Shown here: positions 23,878-32,585 of the stretch, in pieces
Layout: the number at the start of each line of letters is the position of its first letter
Numbering within the stretch: position 1 is the stretch's first letter
Assembly: GCA_964219355.1 (NCBI GenBank)
Contig: CAXPOZ010000001.1
Coordinates: 248,001-312,000 of the forward strand
Reading direction: 5' to 3'
Length of the DNA: 64,000 nucleotides
Source: Parvularcula sp964219355
GTDB taxonomy: Bacteria; Pseudomonadota; Alphaproteobacteria; Caulobacterales; Parvularculaceae
Translations under genes and position numbers: made by a program
The notes under the pieces: generated by a model
What the model saw: the letters and a program-made list of their open reading frames with translations, nothing else
Told to the model about the DNA's origin: nothing
Databases searched by the model: none

Positions 23878-24672
23878 ATGAAGATCGCCAGTTTCAACGT
23901 CAATTCGATCAAGGCCCGCCTGCCTCGCATTCTTCACTGGTTCGACGAAGCGAAACCAGATGTCTGTGTACTGCAGGAAATCAAATGTATCGACGAAAAC
24001 TTTCCCGCCGGTGAGTTCGAAGACCGCGGCTATAATGTCGAGGTTTTCGGCCAGAAGACCTATAATGGCGTCGCGCTCCTCTCAAAGCATCCGGTCGAGG
24101 ATGTGATCCGCGGCGTCCCCGGTTTCGAGGATGAGCAGTCACGCTATATCGAAGCGGTGATCCTGCCTGAAGACACAGATCCCGTCCGGGTCGGCGGGCT
24201 CTACCTGCCCAATGGCAATCCGGCGCCGGGCCCGAAATATGACTACAAGCTCGCCTGGATGGAGGCCTTCACGGCGCACGCGGAAAACCTCCTTGCACTT
24301 GAAGAAGCTACAGTTCTGTGTGGGGATTATAATGTCATCCCGGAACCCCAAGGCGTCTATGCCGCGGATAAATGGCGCGACGATGCCCTCTTCCGGCTGG
24401 AGACACGCCAAGCCTTCCGGCGTATCCTGAACCTTGGCTATTTCGAGGCCCTGCATCACCTGAAGCCTGAGCCTTTCTATACATTCTGGGATTATCAGGG
24501 CGGCGCATGGGATCAGGACAAGGGGCTGAGGATCGATCACCTCCTCCTCTCGCCGCAGGCCGTCGACCGGCTTGTGGGCGGTGATGCTGACCGCGCCGTG
24601 CGCGAACCTAATAGCGGCTCGAAAGAGACCAAACCCTCCGACCACGTGCCTGTGTGGGTCGAGCTGGATTGA
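23878..24672 (+). CDS. xthA: Exodeoxyribonuclease III
   Basis: Apurinic/apyrimidinic endonuclease and 3' exonuclease of base-excision repair. 264 residues of the exonuclease/endonuclease/phosphatase fold: IASFNVNSIKARL, VLQEIKCID (metal-binding Glu), YNGVALLSKHPVED, CGDYNVIPEP, LRIDHLLLSPQAVDR and KPSDHVPVWVELD with the catalytic Asp-His. It is followed after one base by a short gene and then a helicase gene, suggesting a DNA repair operon. Confidence 0.95.
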   Translation: MKIASFNVNSIKARLPRILHWFDEAKPDVCVLQEIKCIDENFPAGEFEDRGYNVEVFGQKTYNGVALLSKHPVEDVIRGVPGFEDEQSRYIEAVILPEDTDPVRVGGLYLPNGNPAPGPKYDYKLAWMEAFTAHAENLLALEEATVLCGDYNVIPEPQGVYAADKWRDDALFRLETRQAFRRILNLGYFEALHHLKPEPFYTFWDYQGGAWDQDKGLRIDHLLLSPQAVDRLVGGDADRAVREPNSGSKETKPSDHVPVWVELD

Positions 24673-24673
24673 A

Positions 24674-25000
24674 ATGCCCTACTTTCAGGTGATGTTGCAT
24701 GCGACCGGCATTGATGTGCCCGATGGAAAACTCGAACACTCATGCATCGGCTTTTACACCGGACGGACCGTAAAAGCAGAGGATCAAACGGCAGCCGAAC
24801 ATCTCGCCATTGCCTCTGCTATGGATGAGTGGATACGTTGCGGGTTTGCCCTACGCAATCGGACAGACGGCGTGACCTATACGGCAGAAGATATCGACGA
24901 AATTTCATTCATGTCTTACATGCGATATCGCATTCGCCGACTTCTCACTTTACCCATCCACCGTGGCAATCACGGAGCCACTTGGTATACTGAACAATGA
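24674..25000 (+). CDS. Uncharacterised 108-aa protein in the xthA-helicase operon
   Basis: A 108-residue protein starting at the ATG one base after the xthA stop. It reads MPYFQVMLHATGID at the start and has a strand-helix-strand pattern (CIGFYTGRTVKAED; AAEHLAIASAMDEWIR). A basic stretch follows (YMRYRIRRLL). No catalytic motif. The stop overlaps the helicase start by 4 bases (ATGA). I do not recognise a family. The tight coupling to xthA and the helicase suggests an accessory role in DNA metabolism, which is inference. Confidence 0.65.
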   Translation: MPYFQVMLHATGIDVPDGKLEHSCIGFYTGRTVKAEDQTAAEHLAIASAMDEWIRCGFALRNRTDGVTYTAEDIDEISFMSYMRYRIRRLLTLPIHRGNHGATWYTEQ

Positions 25001-26100
25001 AATGGTCCCCCCAACAGGATGATGCACTCAAAGCCGCGTCGAAATGGCTCAATGGCCGGCGCGAGGCGCAGGTCTTCCGGCTGTTCGGTTTTGCCGGCAC
25101 CGGCAAGACGACCCTTGCCCGGCACCTCGCCGAACATGTCGATGGCGAAGTTGTCTTCGGCGCCTTCACCGGCAAGGCCGCGCACGTCTTGCGGCAAAAG
25201 GGCTGCACAGGCGCGCAGACCATCCATTCGCTGATCTATCGTCCGGCTACGGCAGATGGAGAAGACCCTGGCGAGGAAGGCCCGCAATTCACGATCCGCC
25301 GGGATGCCCCGGCGGGGGACGCCGCGCTCATCATCATCGATGAATGCTCAATGGTGGATGAGGAGCTGGGCCGCGACCTTCTCTCTTTCGGTGCGCCTGT
25401 CCTGGTGCTGGGCGACCCCGCGCAGCTGCCCCCCGTGAAAGGCGGCGGCTATTTCACCGATGCCGAGCCCGACATCATGCTGACCGAAGTACACCGTCAG
25501 GCAGCGGACAATCCTATCATTCATCTTTCCATGCAGATCCGGCAGGGCGAGATCCCCGAACCCGGCGATTATGGCGCGGCAAGGATCGTCTCCAAGCGTG
25601 ATCTCGACCCCGACATCGTGACCAATGCCGATCAGGTGCTGGTCGGCACCAACCGCACCCGCGCGCGCTATAATCAGCGCTTGCGCGAGATTAACGGCTT
25701 TGACGGGGATGAACCCTGGGTCGGCGAACGGCTCGTCTGCCTACGGAACAACAAGCAGAAGGGGCTTCTGAATGGCGGCATGTGGACGGTGATGTCCCGG
25801 CATGGCCGCAAGCGCGGCAAGCTGCGCCTTGACCTGATCCCCGAAGATGGCGGCCGCACCGCGCGCGTGCAGGTATTGCCCGAATTCTTCAAAGGCGGCG
25901 CGGCAGATATTCCGTGGCAGAAAAGACGGAACTCGGATGAATTTGATTTCGGCTATGCCCTGACCGTTCACAAGGCGCAAGGCAGCCAGTGGGACGATGT
26001 CGTCCTCTTTGACGAAAGCTATGCCTTCCGCGAGGATCGCCTGAAATGGCTCTATACCGGGGTGACGCGCGCGGCCGAAAAGCTGACGATCGTGCGCTAG
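24997..26100 (+). CDS. RecD/PIF1-like superfamily 1 helicase
   Basis: A 367-residue ATP-dependent 5'-3' helicase of the RecD2/PIF1/Dda type. Walker A GFAGTGKTTLARH is at about residues 31-43. Then come motif Ia (GAFTGKAAHVLRQKG), Walker B (ALIIIDECSMVD), motif III (VLVLGDPAQLPPV) and motif VI region (YALTVHKAQGSQWDDV ... KWLYTGVTRAAEKL). It lacks the N-terminal extension of RecD2 and is about the size of Dda. It probably unwinds DNA in repair or recombination. Confidence 0.9.
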   Translation: MKWSPQQDDALKAASKWLNGRREAQVFRLFGFAGTGKTTLARHLAEHVDGEVVFGAFTGKAAHVLRQKGCTGAQTIHSLIYRPATADGEDPGEEGPQFTIRRDAPAGDAALIIIDECSMVDEELGRDLLSFGAPVLVLGDPAQLPPVKGGGYFTDAEPDIMLTEVHRQAADNPIIHLSMQIRQGEIPEPGDYGAARIVSKRDLDPDIVTNADQVLVGTNRTRARYNQRLREINGFDGDEPWVGERLVCLRNNKQKGLLNGGMWTVMSRHGRKRGKLRLDLIPEDGGRTARVQVLPEFFKGGAADIPWQKRRNSDEFDFGYALTVHKAQGSQWDDVVLFDESYAFREDRLKWLYTGVTRAAEKLTIVR

Positions 26101-26115
26101 AACAGGAGAGGTCGA

Positions 26116-27051
26116 ATGAGACTGTTATTGATCGCTGTTTCGATGATCGGGCTTGTTGCCTGCGGCCCTACCCCCGAGACCAACGAGCCAACCAGCCAAA
26201 CGGCTGAAAGCACGGACACCTCCGCCGCCGAAGCCGTGCTCGATGAATTCTATGACGCCGCGGCGGCGGCTGATTATGACCGCTGGATCGCTCTTTTCAC
26301 AACGGATGCCAGATTCTATGGCACCGACGCCACCGAAGACTGGCCGTATGAAGAGTTTTCGGTTGATGTGAAAGAAGGCTTTGATGCCGGGCGCGGCTGG
26401 GACTTCAACGTCCTCGACCGGCGCATCACACTTTCGCCCGACGGAAAGACCGCCTGGTTCGCCGAGATCAGCCACTTCAATACGACCGATTACACGCTAC
26501 GCCCGACCGGCGTCATGATCCATACGGATGAAGGCTGGAAGATCAGCCAGCTTGTGATGGGCGTCCCCTTCCCCAATGCGATTTACGATCCGATGCGCAT
26601 GGCGTTACAGGCGGACAAGACTGGCGCCGAGGTAGAGACTGCCGCAGTAGCCGAAACGCTCGACAGACTGCATGGATACGCTTCCACCGGTGCGCTGGAT
26701 GAATATTTCTCCCTTTATACGGATGATGCCATGTTCTTTGGCACCGACGAGACCGAGCGCTGGAACATGGAAGAGTTCCGCGCCTATGCTGCTCCCGCTT
26801 TTGCCGATGGCGAGGGGTGGACCTACACCCCTGTCAGCCGCGAAATCGTCCTGGGGCCGATGAAGAACCTCGCCTGGTTCGATGAAGTCCTCAGCCATGA
26901 GCGTTATTCCAACACTCGCGGCAGTGGCGTCCTTCTTCGTACCGATGAGGGCTGGAAAATTGCGCAGTATAATCTCACCTTCCTCGTACCCAACGACGTT
27001 GCCGGGGACGTCGATAAGGCGATCAAAGGCGCGGAAACGGCACCTAAGTGA
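26116..27051 (+). CDS. Lipoprotein with two tandem NTF2/SnoaL-like domains
   Basis: A 311-residue lipoprotein (signal LLLIAVSMIGLVAC). Two homologous domains of about 120 residues follow. They are recognised by the repeated pattern ALFTTDARFYGTD ... DEGWKISQL and SLYTDDAMFFGTD ... DEGWKIAQY. Each is a SnoaL/DUF4440-type NTF2 fold with an internal pocket, so the gene arose by an internal duplication. Catalytic residues are not evident. It lies 15 bases after the helicase and overlaps the following gene by 4 bases. Confidence 0.8.
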   Translation: MRLLLIAVSMIGLVACGPTPETNEPTSQTAESTDTSAAEAVLDEFYDAAAAADYDRWIALFTTDARFYGTDATEDWPYEEFSVDVKEGFDAGRGWDFNVLDRRITLSPDGKTAWFAEISHFNTTDYTLRPTGVMIHTDEGWKISQLVMGVPFPNAIYDPMRMALQADKTGAEVETAAVAETLDRLHGYASTGALDEYFSLYTDDAMFFGTDETERWNMEEFRAYAAPAFADGEGWTYTPVSREIVLGPMKNLAWFDEVLSHERYSNTRGSGVLLRTDEGWKIAQYNLTFLVPNDVAGDVDKAIKGAETAPK

Positions 27052-27701
27052 AGCCCCTCCCCGACTACCATCCACCGACAGAGCCATGGCTTGACGTTCT
27101 TTATGAGGACGACGCGCTGGTTGTGCTTAACAAGCAGGCAGGGCTTTTGTCCGTGCCCGGCAATGTCAGCCGGGATAGTCTTGAGACTCGGGCATCCGAA
27201 CGCTTCGGCGATACGCTGGTCGCCCACCGGCTCGACATGGCGACAAGCGGCGTCATTGTCATGCCGCGCGGCAAGGAAAACCTCGCCGCGGTGGGACTAC
27301 AATTCGAAAAGCGGCAGACAGAGAAACGCTATATCGCTGTTGTCTGGGGCGATGTGGCGGAAGACAAGGGCACTGTGGACCTCCCCATCCGCTGCGACTG
27401 GCCGAACCGGCCGCTCCAGATGATCTGCCATGAGAGGGGCCGCCCAGCAGTCACTCATTGGGAGGTGCTCACGCGCGAAGGCGACAAGACGCGCCTTGCC
27501 CTCACCCCCATCACCGGGCGGTCACACCAGTTGCGCCTTCACATGAAAGAGCTTGGCCACCCAATCCTCGGTGACGAATGGTATGCCGAGGGCGACGCGC
27601 GTGCCGCAAGCCCGCGTCTTCTTCTCCATGCTGAGGAACTGACCCTCACCCACCCCGCGAATGGCGAACGGATGAGCTTTACCGCGCCCTGCCCTTTCTG
27701 A
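27048..27701 (+). CDS. rluA: RluA-family pseudouridine synthase
   Basis: Isomerises specific uridines in rRNA or tRNA. 217 residues with no S4 domain, as in RluA itself. The motifs are VLNKQAGLLSVPG, the catalytic HRLDMATSGVIVM (Asp as nucleophile), EKRYIAVVWG and GRSHQLRLHMKELGHPILGD. The start is GTG, overlapping the previous stop (GTGA). Its target (23S U746 and tRNA U32 in E. coli RluA) is assumed from the architecture. Confidence 0.9.
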   Translation: MKPLPDYHPPTEPWLDVLYEDDALVVLNKQAGLLSVPGNVSRDSLETRASERFGDTLVAHRLDMATSGVIVMPRGKENLAAVGLQFEKRQTEKRYIAVVWGDVAEDKGTVDLPIRCDWPNRPLQMICHERGRPAVTHWEVLTREGDKTRLALTPITGRSHQLRLHMKELGHPILGDEWYAEGDARAASPRLLLHAEELTLTHPANGERMSFTAPCPF

Positions 27702-27704
27702 GGG

Positions 27705-28550
27705 TCAGGCGACCAAGCTGATCGGATGGACGTGCTGGATCGTCCGGCGCAGCACCAAGGCGGAACGCATCAATGCGCGGTATTCATTCGAGAACTGCTT
27801 CGGCGTGAAGCCGATGAATTCCTTGAAGTCCCGGATGAAGTGGGACTGGTCGTAATAGTCTTCACCCGCTGCATCGCGCCAGTCGGTCAGGTCATTCCAG
27901 ACCAGCGCATTATTGGCCCTCAGTGTCCTGAATTTCCGCTGAAGCCGTTTGGGCGAGCCGCCAAAATAACGGTGACAGAGACGCTCAACCTGCCGCTGGG
28001 ACAGATCCGCCTCGGCGAGAAGGTTATCAACCTGACTGATATTCCCCGTGGCCAGCCAAATGGACGCGGCGTCTATGAAAGGCTGCTGCCGTGCTTCCCG
28101 CTGTGCGCCCAATCTCACAAGCGCATGTTCGAGATATGCGATCGCGACTTCCGGCGTTGACGCCTCCTGCATGGCGTCGAGCACGCTTTTCAGGAGCACC
28201 GGCGCAATCCCCTCACAATCCTCAAAGCGATTGGTCATCTCTGAGGCATCAAGGCCGAAACAGGCATGCCATCCCGCCGGCAGGATCGAGGCGCCGATCA
28301 GCGTCGTGTCCGGCCACATCTCGATCGTCCCGGCATTCATGGTCGGACCGCACAAAAGGATGACCGGCGCGCGATATGTCCGGCGCTCGCCTGCTCGTGT
28401 GACCGTCACGCCACCTTTGAGGAATATCCGCAGATTGGGGACCTCCGCGCGCAACATATCGGTCATCGCGAAGGGCGTGGAGAAGCTGTAAAGACAGGAG
28501 ATATGCGGCCGCGCGGCAGGCGCCGGCTCGAAATAACGCAATTGTACCAT
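27705..28550 (-). CDS. AraC family transcriptional regulator
   Basis: A 281-residue regulator. The N-terminal part (about 1-150) is an AraC-type sensor region of the DUF6597 kind. The C-terminal HTH pair is clear: LSQRQVERLCHRYFGGSPKRLQR and a second helix-turn-helix in DQSHFIRDFKEFIGFTPKQF. The ligand is unknown. It lies convergent to the pseudouridine synthase gene with a 3-base gap and is separated from the beta-oxidation genes by 243 bases holding a possible small RNA. Confidence 0.9.
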   Translation of the reverse strand: MVQLRYFEPAPAARPHISCLYSFSTPFAMTDMLRAEVPNLRIFLKGGVTVTRAGERRTYRAPVILLCGPTMNAGTIEMWPDTTLIGASILPAGWHACFGLDASEMTNRFEDCEGIAPVLLKSVLDAMQEASTPEVAIAYLEHALVRLGAQREARQQPFIDAASIWLATGNISQVDNLLAEADLSQRQVERLCHRYFGGSPKRLQRKFRTLRANNALVWNDLTDWRDAAGEDYYDQSHFIRDFKEFIGFTPKQFSNEYRALMRSALVLRRTIQHVHPISLVA

Positions 28551-28635
28551 AGCACTAACTATCAGGCCGAATTGACGATTTTGGCCGTGTCATGAAGTGC
28601 ATTGTGACCAGATGTCGGTTTTTTACAATGCTATT

Positions 28636-28765
28636 GCCGCCCCTTTCGGCAAGTCAGGGTCAGGCCCAAGGGTCGGGGAGAGCAGATCTCAGGCGTCGGT
28701 AGCGATCGTCTGAAGCTCGTGGAGCGCGGCGTGACTGGGAAGAGACACGACCGCGCTCCATTTTT
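28636..28765 (+). ncRNA. Candidate small RNA between the araC-type and fadB-type genes
   Basis: A promoter-like TTGTGA (28602-28607), 16-base spacer and TACAAT (28624-28629) precede about 130 bases that end in a strong rightward terminator (28720-28765). Both flanking genes run leftward, so this terminator has no known gene to serve. No credible small reading frame lies between. A GGGTCGGGGAG stretch in the middle could pair with C/U-rich targets. This is inference from the signals alone. Confidence 0.4.
28720..28765 (+). terminator. Orphan rightward intrinsic terminator
   Basis: TGGAGCGCGG ... CCGCGCTCCA forms a perfect 10-pair stem with a 21-base loop, followed by TTTTT on the plus strand. 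On the minus strand no U-tract follows the stem, so it is oriented against both neighbours. Confidence 0.75.
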
Positions 28766-28793
28766 ATCTGCGCAGTTGTAGCGTTGGGGCGGC

Positions 28794-30998
28794 CTAAGCC
28801 GCCGCCTTCGCCGCGCCGTAAAGCGTCTCACCTTTTGCCGCGAGATCGCGGAAGAGTTGCGGCGGGGTGAATTTCTCGCCGTGCTTTTCAGCCAACTTGT
28901 CGGCCGTTTCGACAAATGTCTTAAGGCCAATCGTGTCGATATGGCTCATCGGGCCACCAGTCCACGGGCAGAAGCCCCAGCCGAAAATCGCGCCGAGATC
29001 AGCTGACTCCGGATCATGAACGACGTCGCGGGCATACATGGTCGCGGCGGCCACGAGCTGGATATACATCAGGCGCTCCTGCACTTCCTCAACGGAAGGC
29101 TGGTTCTCAAGACGCGGGAAATGCTCGGTGAGGCCCGGCCAGAGGAATTTCTTCGAGCCATCTTCCGGGTACTCATAAAAGCCCTTGCCGACTTTCCGGC
29201 CCTTGCGGCCCAGCGTGTCGACGAAGAGTTCGAGCAGATCCTCGACACCTGAAGGCTGGTAGTTGTCGCCCTCTTCCTGCATCGCGGATTTGGCGATCGA
29301 CCAACCAAGCTCCTGGCTTGTCTCATCCATCAGCGCGAGCGGGCCGACCGGCATGCCCATATGCACGCAGCCATTGTCGATGAGAGCCGGGTTGATCCCC
29401 TCCTTCACCATCAGGGCGGCTTCGTTGAGATAGGGGACGACCACGGAGTTACAGTAGAAGCCGCGGGCATCGGCCACGACGATCGGCGTCTTCTTGATCT
29501 TGCCAACATAATCGAGTGCGGCAGCGAGCGAGACATCGCCCGAACCCGCATGCGGAATGATCTCAACAAGCGGCATCTTGTCGACCGGCGAGAAGAAGTG
29601 AATGCCGATGAACTGGTCAGCGCGTTCCGAATTCTTCGCAAGATTGCCGATCGGGATCGTCGAGGTGTTGGTCGCAAAGACGACATCCGGCTTGATGACG
29701 GCCTCGGTCTTTTTGATGACATCGGCCTTCACGCCCGGATCTTCGAACACGGCCTCAATGATGAGATCGACGTCTTTGAGAAGATTATAATCCGTGGTCG
29801 GCGTGATCCGGGCCAGCATCTCATCGGATTTCTCCTTGGTCAGCTTGCCGCGAGAGATGCCTTTTTCATTGAGCTTGACGGAGTAGCCTTTGCCCTTTTC
29901 GGCATATGCCTGATCGCGGTCGAGGAGGACGACTTCCATGCCGGCCTTTGCCGTCACGTAAGCGATCCCCGCCCCCATCATGCCTGCGCCGAGGACACCG
30001 ACTTTCTTGAGCTCGGTCTTGGCCGGACCTTCAGGCCGCGCCATGCCTTTTTCCGCCTTGCCCTTGTTCACGAACAGCGTGCGGATCATGTTCTTGGCTT
30101 GCGGCTCAAGCAGGCATTGCGTGAAATATTTGCTCTCGAGACGGAGGGCCGTGTCCATCGGCACGATGGAGCCTTCATAGATCGCAGACAGAATACGCTG
30201 AACCGCAGGGTAGTTATGGTTGGTCTGCCCCTGCGCCATGGCGGAGGAACCAGCAAAGATCGGCACGACGCGCGGGTCCATGGCGCCGGAGCCACCGGGG
30301 ATCTTGAAGCCTTTCTTGTCCCATGGCTGGGAAGTTTTCGGATTGGCTTTCACCCAATCCTTGGCTTTCGCAACGATTTCGTCCGCAGGCGCAATTTCGT
30401 GGATCAGGCCTTGGGCCTTTGCCGCATTGGCATCCATCGGCTTGCCTTGGGTGCAGATCGTCATGGCCGGTTGAACACCGGCAAGACGCATGATCCGCTG
30501 GGTGCCGCCCGCGCCGGGGATCAGCCCGACCTGAACTTCCGGCTGGCCGAATTGCACACCCTTCGCGTCGCTGGCAACGCGGTAGTGGCAGGCAAGCGTC
30601 AGCTCCATCCCACCGCCAAGCGCAAGACCATTGACCGCGCAGGCCACCGGCTTAGTCGTTGCGCCTTTGGACAGATCCTTTGCGGAATGACCGCCGGTTT
30701 CCATTTTGCGGAAACAGCTCTGCAGACGGAAATTTGCGTCAAACACCTGTTTCGGTGTCGCATCCGCTGGGATCGCCGACAGCATGTTGAGGTCAGCGCC
30801 GGCAAGAAAGCCGCTCGCTTTTCCTGAGGTGATGACGAGGCCCTTGATGTCGTCATTGCCGAGGAACTCATCGACCGCTTTTTCGAAATTATCGATCAGC
30901 GCCTGGTTCCAGACATTCATGGATTGGCCCGGCAGGTCGATTGTCAGAAGCGCGATGCCGTCGCTGTCGGTCTCGAAGGAAAAAGTTGTGTACGTCAT
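28794..30998 (-). CDS. fadB: Multifunctional enoyl-CoA hydratase/3-hydroxyacyl-CoA dehydrogenase
   Basis: The trifunctional alpha subunit of fatty-acid beta-oxidation (FadB/FadJ class). 734 residues from the ATG at 30998 (GGAGAG upstream). N-terminal crotonase domain: SGKASGFLAGADLNML and ALGGGMELTLACHYRVAS, LIPGAGGTQRI. Central NAD-binding domain: VGVLGAGMMGAGIAYVTAKAG; C-terminal dehydrogenase: FIGIHFFSPVDKMPLVEII. It follows its thiolase partner by 26 bases on the same strand, so the two form a beta-oxidation operon in the order thiolase-fadB. Confidence 0.94.
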   Translation of the reverse strand: MTYTTFSFETDSDGIALLTIDLPGQSMNVWNQALIDNFEKAVDEFLGNDDIKGLVITSGKASGFLAGADLNMLSAIPADATPKQVFDANFRLQSCFRKMETGGHSAKDLSKGATTKPVACAVNGLALGGGMELTLACHYRVASDAKGVQFGQPEVQVGLIPGAGGTQRIMRLAGVQPAMTICTQGKPMDANAAKAQGLIHEIAPADEIVAKAKDWVKANPKTSQPWDKKGFKIPGGSGAMDPRVVPIFAGSSAMAQGQTNHNYPAVQRILSAIYEGSIVPMDTALRLESKYFTQCLLEPQAKNMIRTLFVNKGKAEKGMARPEGPAKTELKKVGVLGAGMMGAGIAYVTAKAGMEVVLLDRDQAYAEKGKGYSVKLNEKGISRGKLTKEKSDEMLARITPTTDYNLLKDVDLIIEAVFEDPGVKADVIKKTEAVIKPDVVFATNTSTIPIGNLAKNSERADQFIGIHFFSPVDKMPLVEIIPHAGSGDVSLAAALDYVGKIKKTPIVVADARGFYCNSVVVPYLNEAALMVKEGINPALIDNGCVHMGMPVGPLALMDETSQELGWSIAKSAMQEEGDNYQPSGVEDLLELFVDTLGRKGRKVGKGFYEYPEDGSKKFLWPGLTEHFPRLENQPSVEEVQERLMYIQLVAAATMYARDVVHDPESADLGAIFGWGFCPWTGGPMSHIDTIGLKTFVETADKLAEKHGEKFTPPQLFRDLAAKGETLYGAAKAAA

Positions 30999-31024
30999 TT
31001 TATCTCTCCTCATTCCTTCCTGAA

Positions 31025-32236
31025 TTATACCCGCTCGATGATGGTGGCCGTGCCCATGCCGCCACCGATACAGAGGGTGACGAGGGCCGTGCTCTTGCCG
31101 GTGCGCTCAAGCTCGCCCAGCGCCGTGCCGAGGATCATCGCCCCGGTCGCACCCATTGGGTGACCCATGGCAATCGCGCCGCCATTCACGTTGATCTCGT
31201 CGTGATCGAGGTCCATCGCCTGCATGTAGCGAAGGACAACAGAGGCGAAGGCTTCGTTCAGCTCCCAGACATCAATGTCGGATTTCGACATGCCGGAGCG
31301 GGCGAGCACTTTCTCGGTCACAAATTCTGGGCCGGTCAGCATGATCGTCGGCTCGGAGCCGATCGAGGCCATGGCGCGGACCCGTGCACGAGGTTTCAGG
31401 CCGAGCTTGTCGCCGGCTTCTTTGGTGCCGAGCAGTACCGCCGCCGAGCCATCAACGATGCCCGATGAGTTGCCGGCGGTGTGAATGTGGTTGATGCGCT
31501 CAAGCTCCGGGTAACGCTGCAGCGCGACCTTGTCGAAACCGGGCATCATCTCGCCGAGGCCTTGGAAGGCCGGGCCGAGGCTGCCGAGTGACTGCATATC
31601 CGTATTGGCACGGATGGTTTCGTCATGGTCGAGGATGACCTCACCGATGACGTCTTTCACCGGGACGATCTGATTCTTGAAATCGCCGCGCTCCCAGCTT
31701 TTCGCTGCGCGCTTGTGGCTTTCAAGGGCATAGGCATCGGCATCGTCGCGGGAGATGCCGTAGAGGGTCGCGATGATGTCAGCAGAAATCCCCTGCGGGA
31801 CCACGTAATTCTCGAAGGTGACATTCGGGTCGGACAGAAGCGCGCCGCCATCGGCACTCATCGGCACACGGCTCATCGCCTCAACACCGCCGCCAATCGC
31901 AAGGTCGGCTTCACCCGACATGACTTTCGCGGCGGCCATATTGGTCGCTTCAAGCGCGGAGGCGCAGAAACGGTTGACCTGCACCCCGGAGGTCGTCTGC
32001 GGCAGGTCAGACATGAGGACAGAGGTCCGCGCGATATTCGCGCCCTGCTCACCGACGGGCATGACACAGCCGAAGATCACATCGTCAGGCGCCCCGTCAC
32101 CGAGATTGTTGCGCTCCTTGACGGCGTTCAGGATCTGCGCGCCGAGCTGGACCGGCGTGATCTCATGCAGCGAGCCGTCCGGCTTGCCCTTGCCGCGCGG
32201 CGTGCGGATCGCGTCATAAATGTAGGCGTCTGTCAT
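31025..32236 (-). CDS. fadA: Acetyl-CoA acyltransferase (thiolase)
   Basis: A 403-residue thiolase that cleaves 3-ketoacyl-CoA in beta-oxidation. The nucleophilic Cys lies in VNRFCASALEATNMAA (near residue 90). The second active-site elements are NGGAIAMGHPMGATGA (His) and ALVTLCIGGGMGTATI (second Cys). Together with the following fadB-type gene it supplies the last two steps. First gene of the operon; the promoter must lie in the 200 bases between it and the tRNA gene. Confidence 0.94.
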   Translation of the reverse strand: MTDAYIYDAIRTPRGKGKPDGSLHEITPVQLGAQILNAVKERNNLGDGAPDDVIFGCVMPVGEQGANIARTSVLMSDLPQTTSGVQVNRFCASALEATNMAAAKVMSGEADLAIGGGVEAMSRVPMSADGGALLSDPNVTFENYVVPQGISADIIATLYGISRDDADAYALESHKRAAKSWERGDFKNQIVPVKDVIGEVILDHDETIRANTDMQSLGSLGPAFQGLGEMMPGFDKVALQRYPELERINHIHTAGNSSGIVDGSAAVLLGTKEAGDKLGLKPRARVRAMASIGSEPTIMLTGPEFVTEKVLARSGMSKSDIDVWELNEAFASVVLRYMQAMDLDHDEINVNGGAIAMGHPMGATGAMILGTALGELERTGKSTALVTLCIGGGMGTATIIERV

Positions 32237-32437
32237 CGGAACCTTCCTCCCGGGAAATACGTGACGTGGGGTATAGTCTACCCCTTTCCGGGGTGCATCT
32301 AGCCACTGTCAAGACTGGACGCAATGGGGCCAAGCAGCACGCCCTGAATGGGCGAAAAGCGCGCCTTTGCGGGGCAAATAAAAACTGCTAGCCGGAAAGC
32401 CCTTTCGGGAAGGCTGCGGCAGTTCCGAAGACTAAGG

Positions 32438-32513
32438 GGGCCTGTAGCTCAATGGTTAGAGCTGGCGGCTCATAACCGCTAGGTTGGGGGTTCGAGTCCC
32501 TCCGGGCCTACCA
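32438..32513 (+). tRNA. tRNA with CAT anticodon (Met or Ile2)
   Basis: A 76-nt cloverleaf with D-stem GCTC/GAGC, anticodon loop CTCATAA (CAT at 32471-32473), T-arm GGGGGTTCGAGTCCCTCC and encoded CCA. The acceptor stem ends in a G1-U72 wobble. Elongator methionine and lysidine-modified isoleucine tRNAs share this anticodon and cannot be separated by eye. It is not an initiator, since the CG-rich initiator anticodon stem is missing. Confidence 0.92.
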
Positions 32514-32585
32514 TCCCTGCATCAAGCGATACCCTCTCCGCCCTTTCTGGCTACACTCACCAAAAAATTGGGGGGAAAGGACGCC

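Noticed and set aside
29361..30827. 488-codon plus-strand frame opposite the fadB-type gene
   Set aside because: A long antisense shadow typical of GC-rich coding DNA; His/Arg/Asp-rich with no domain. The minus-strand gene is certain.
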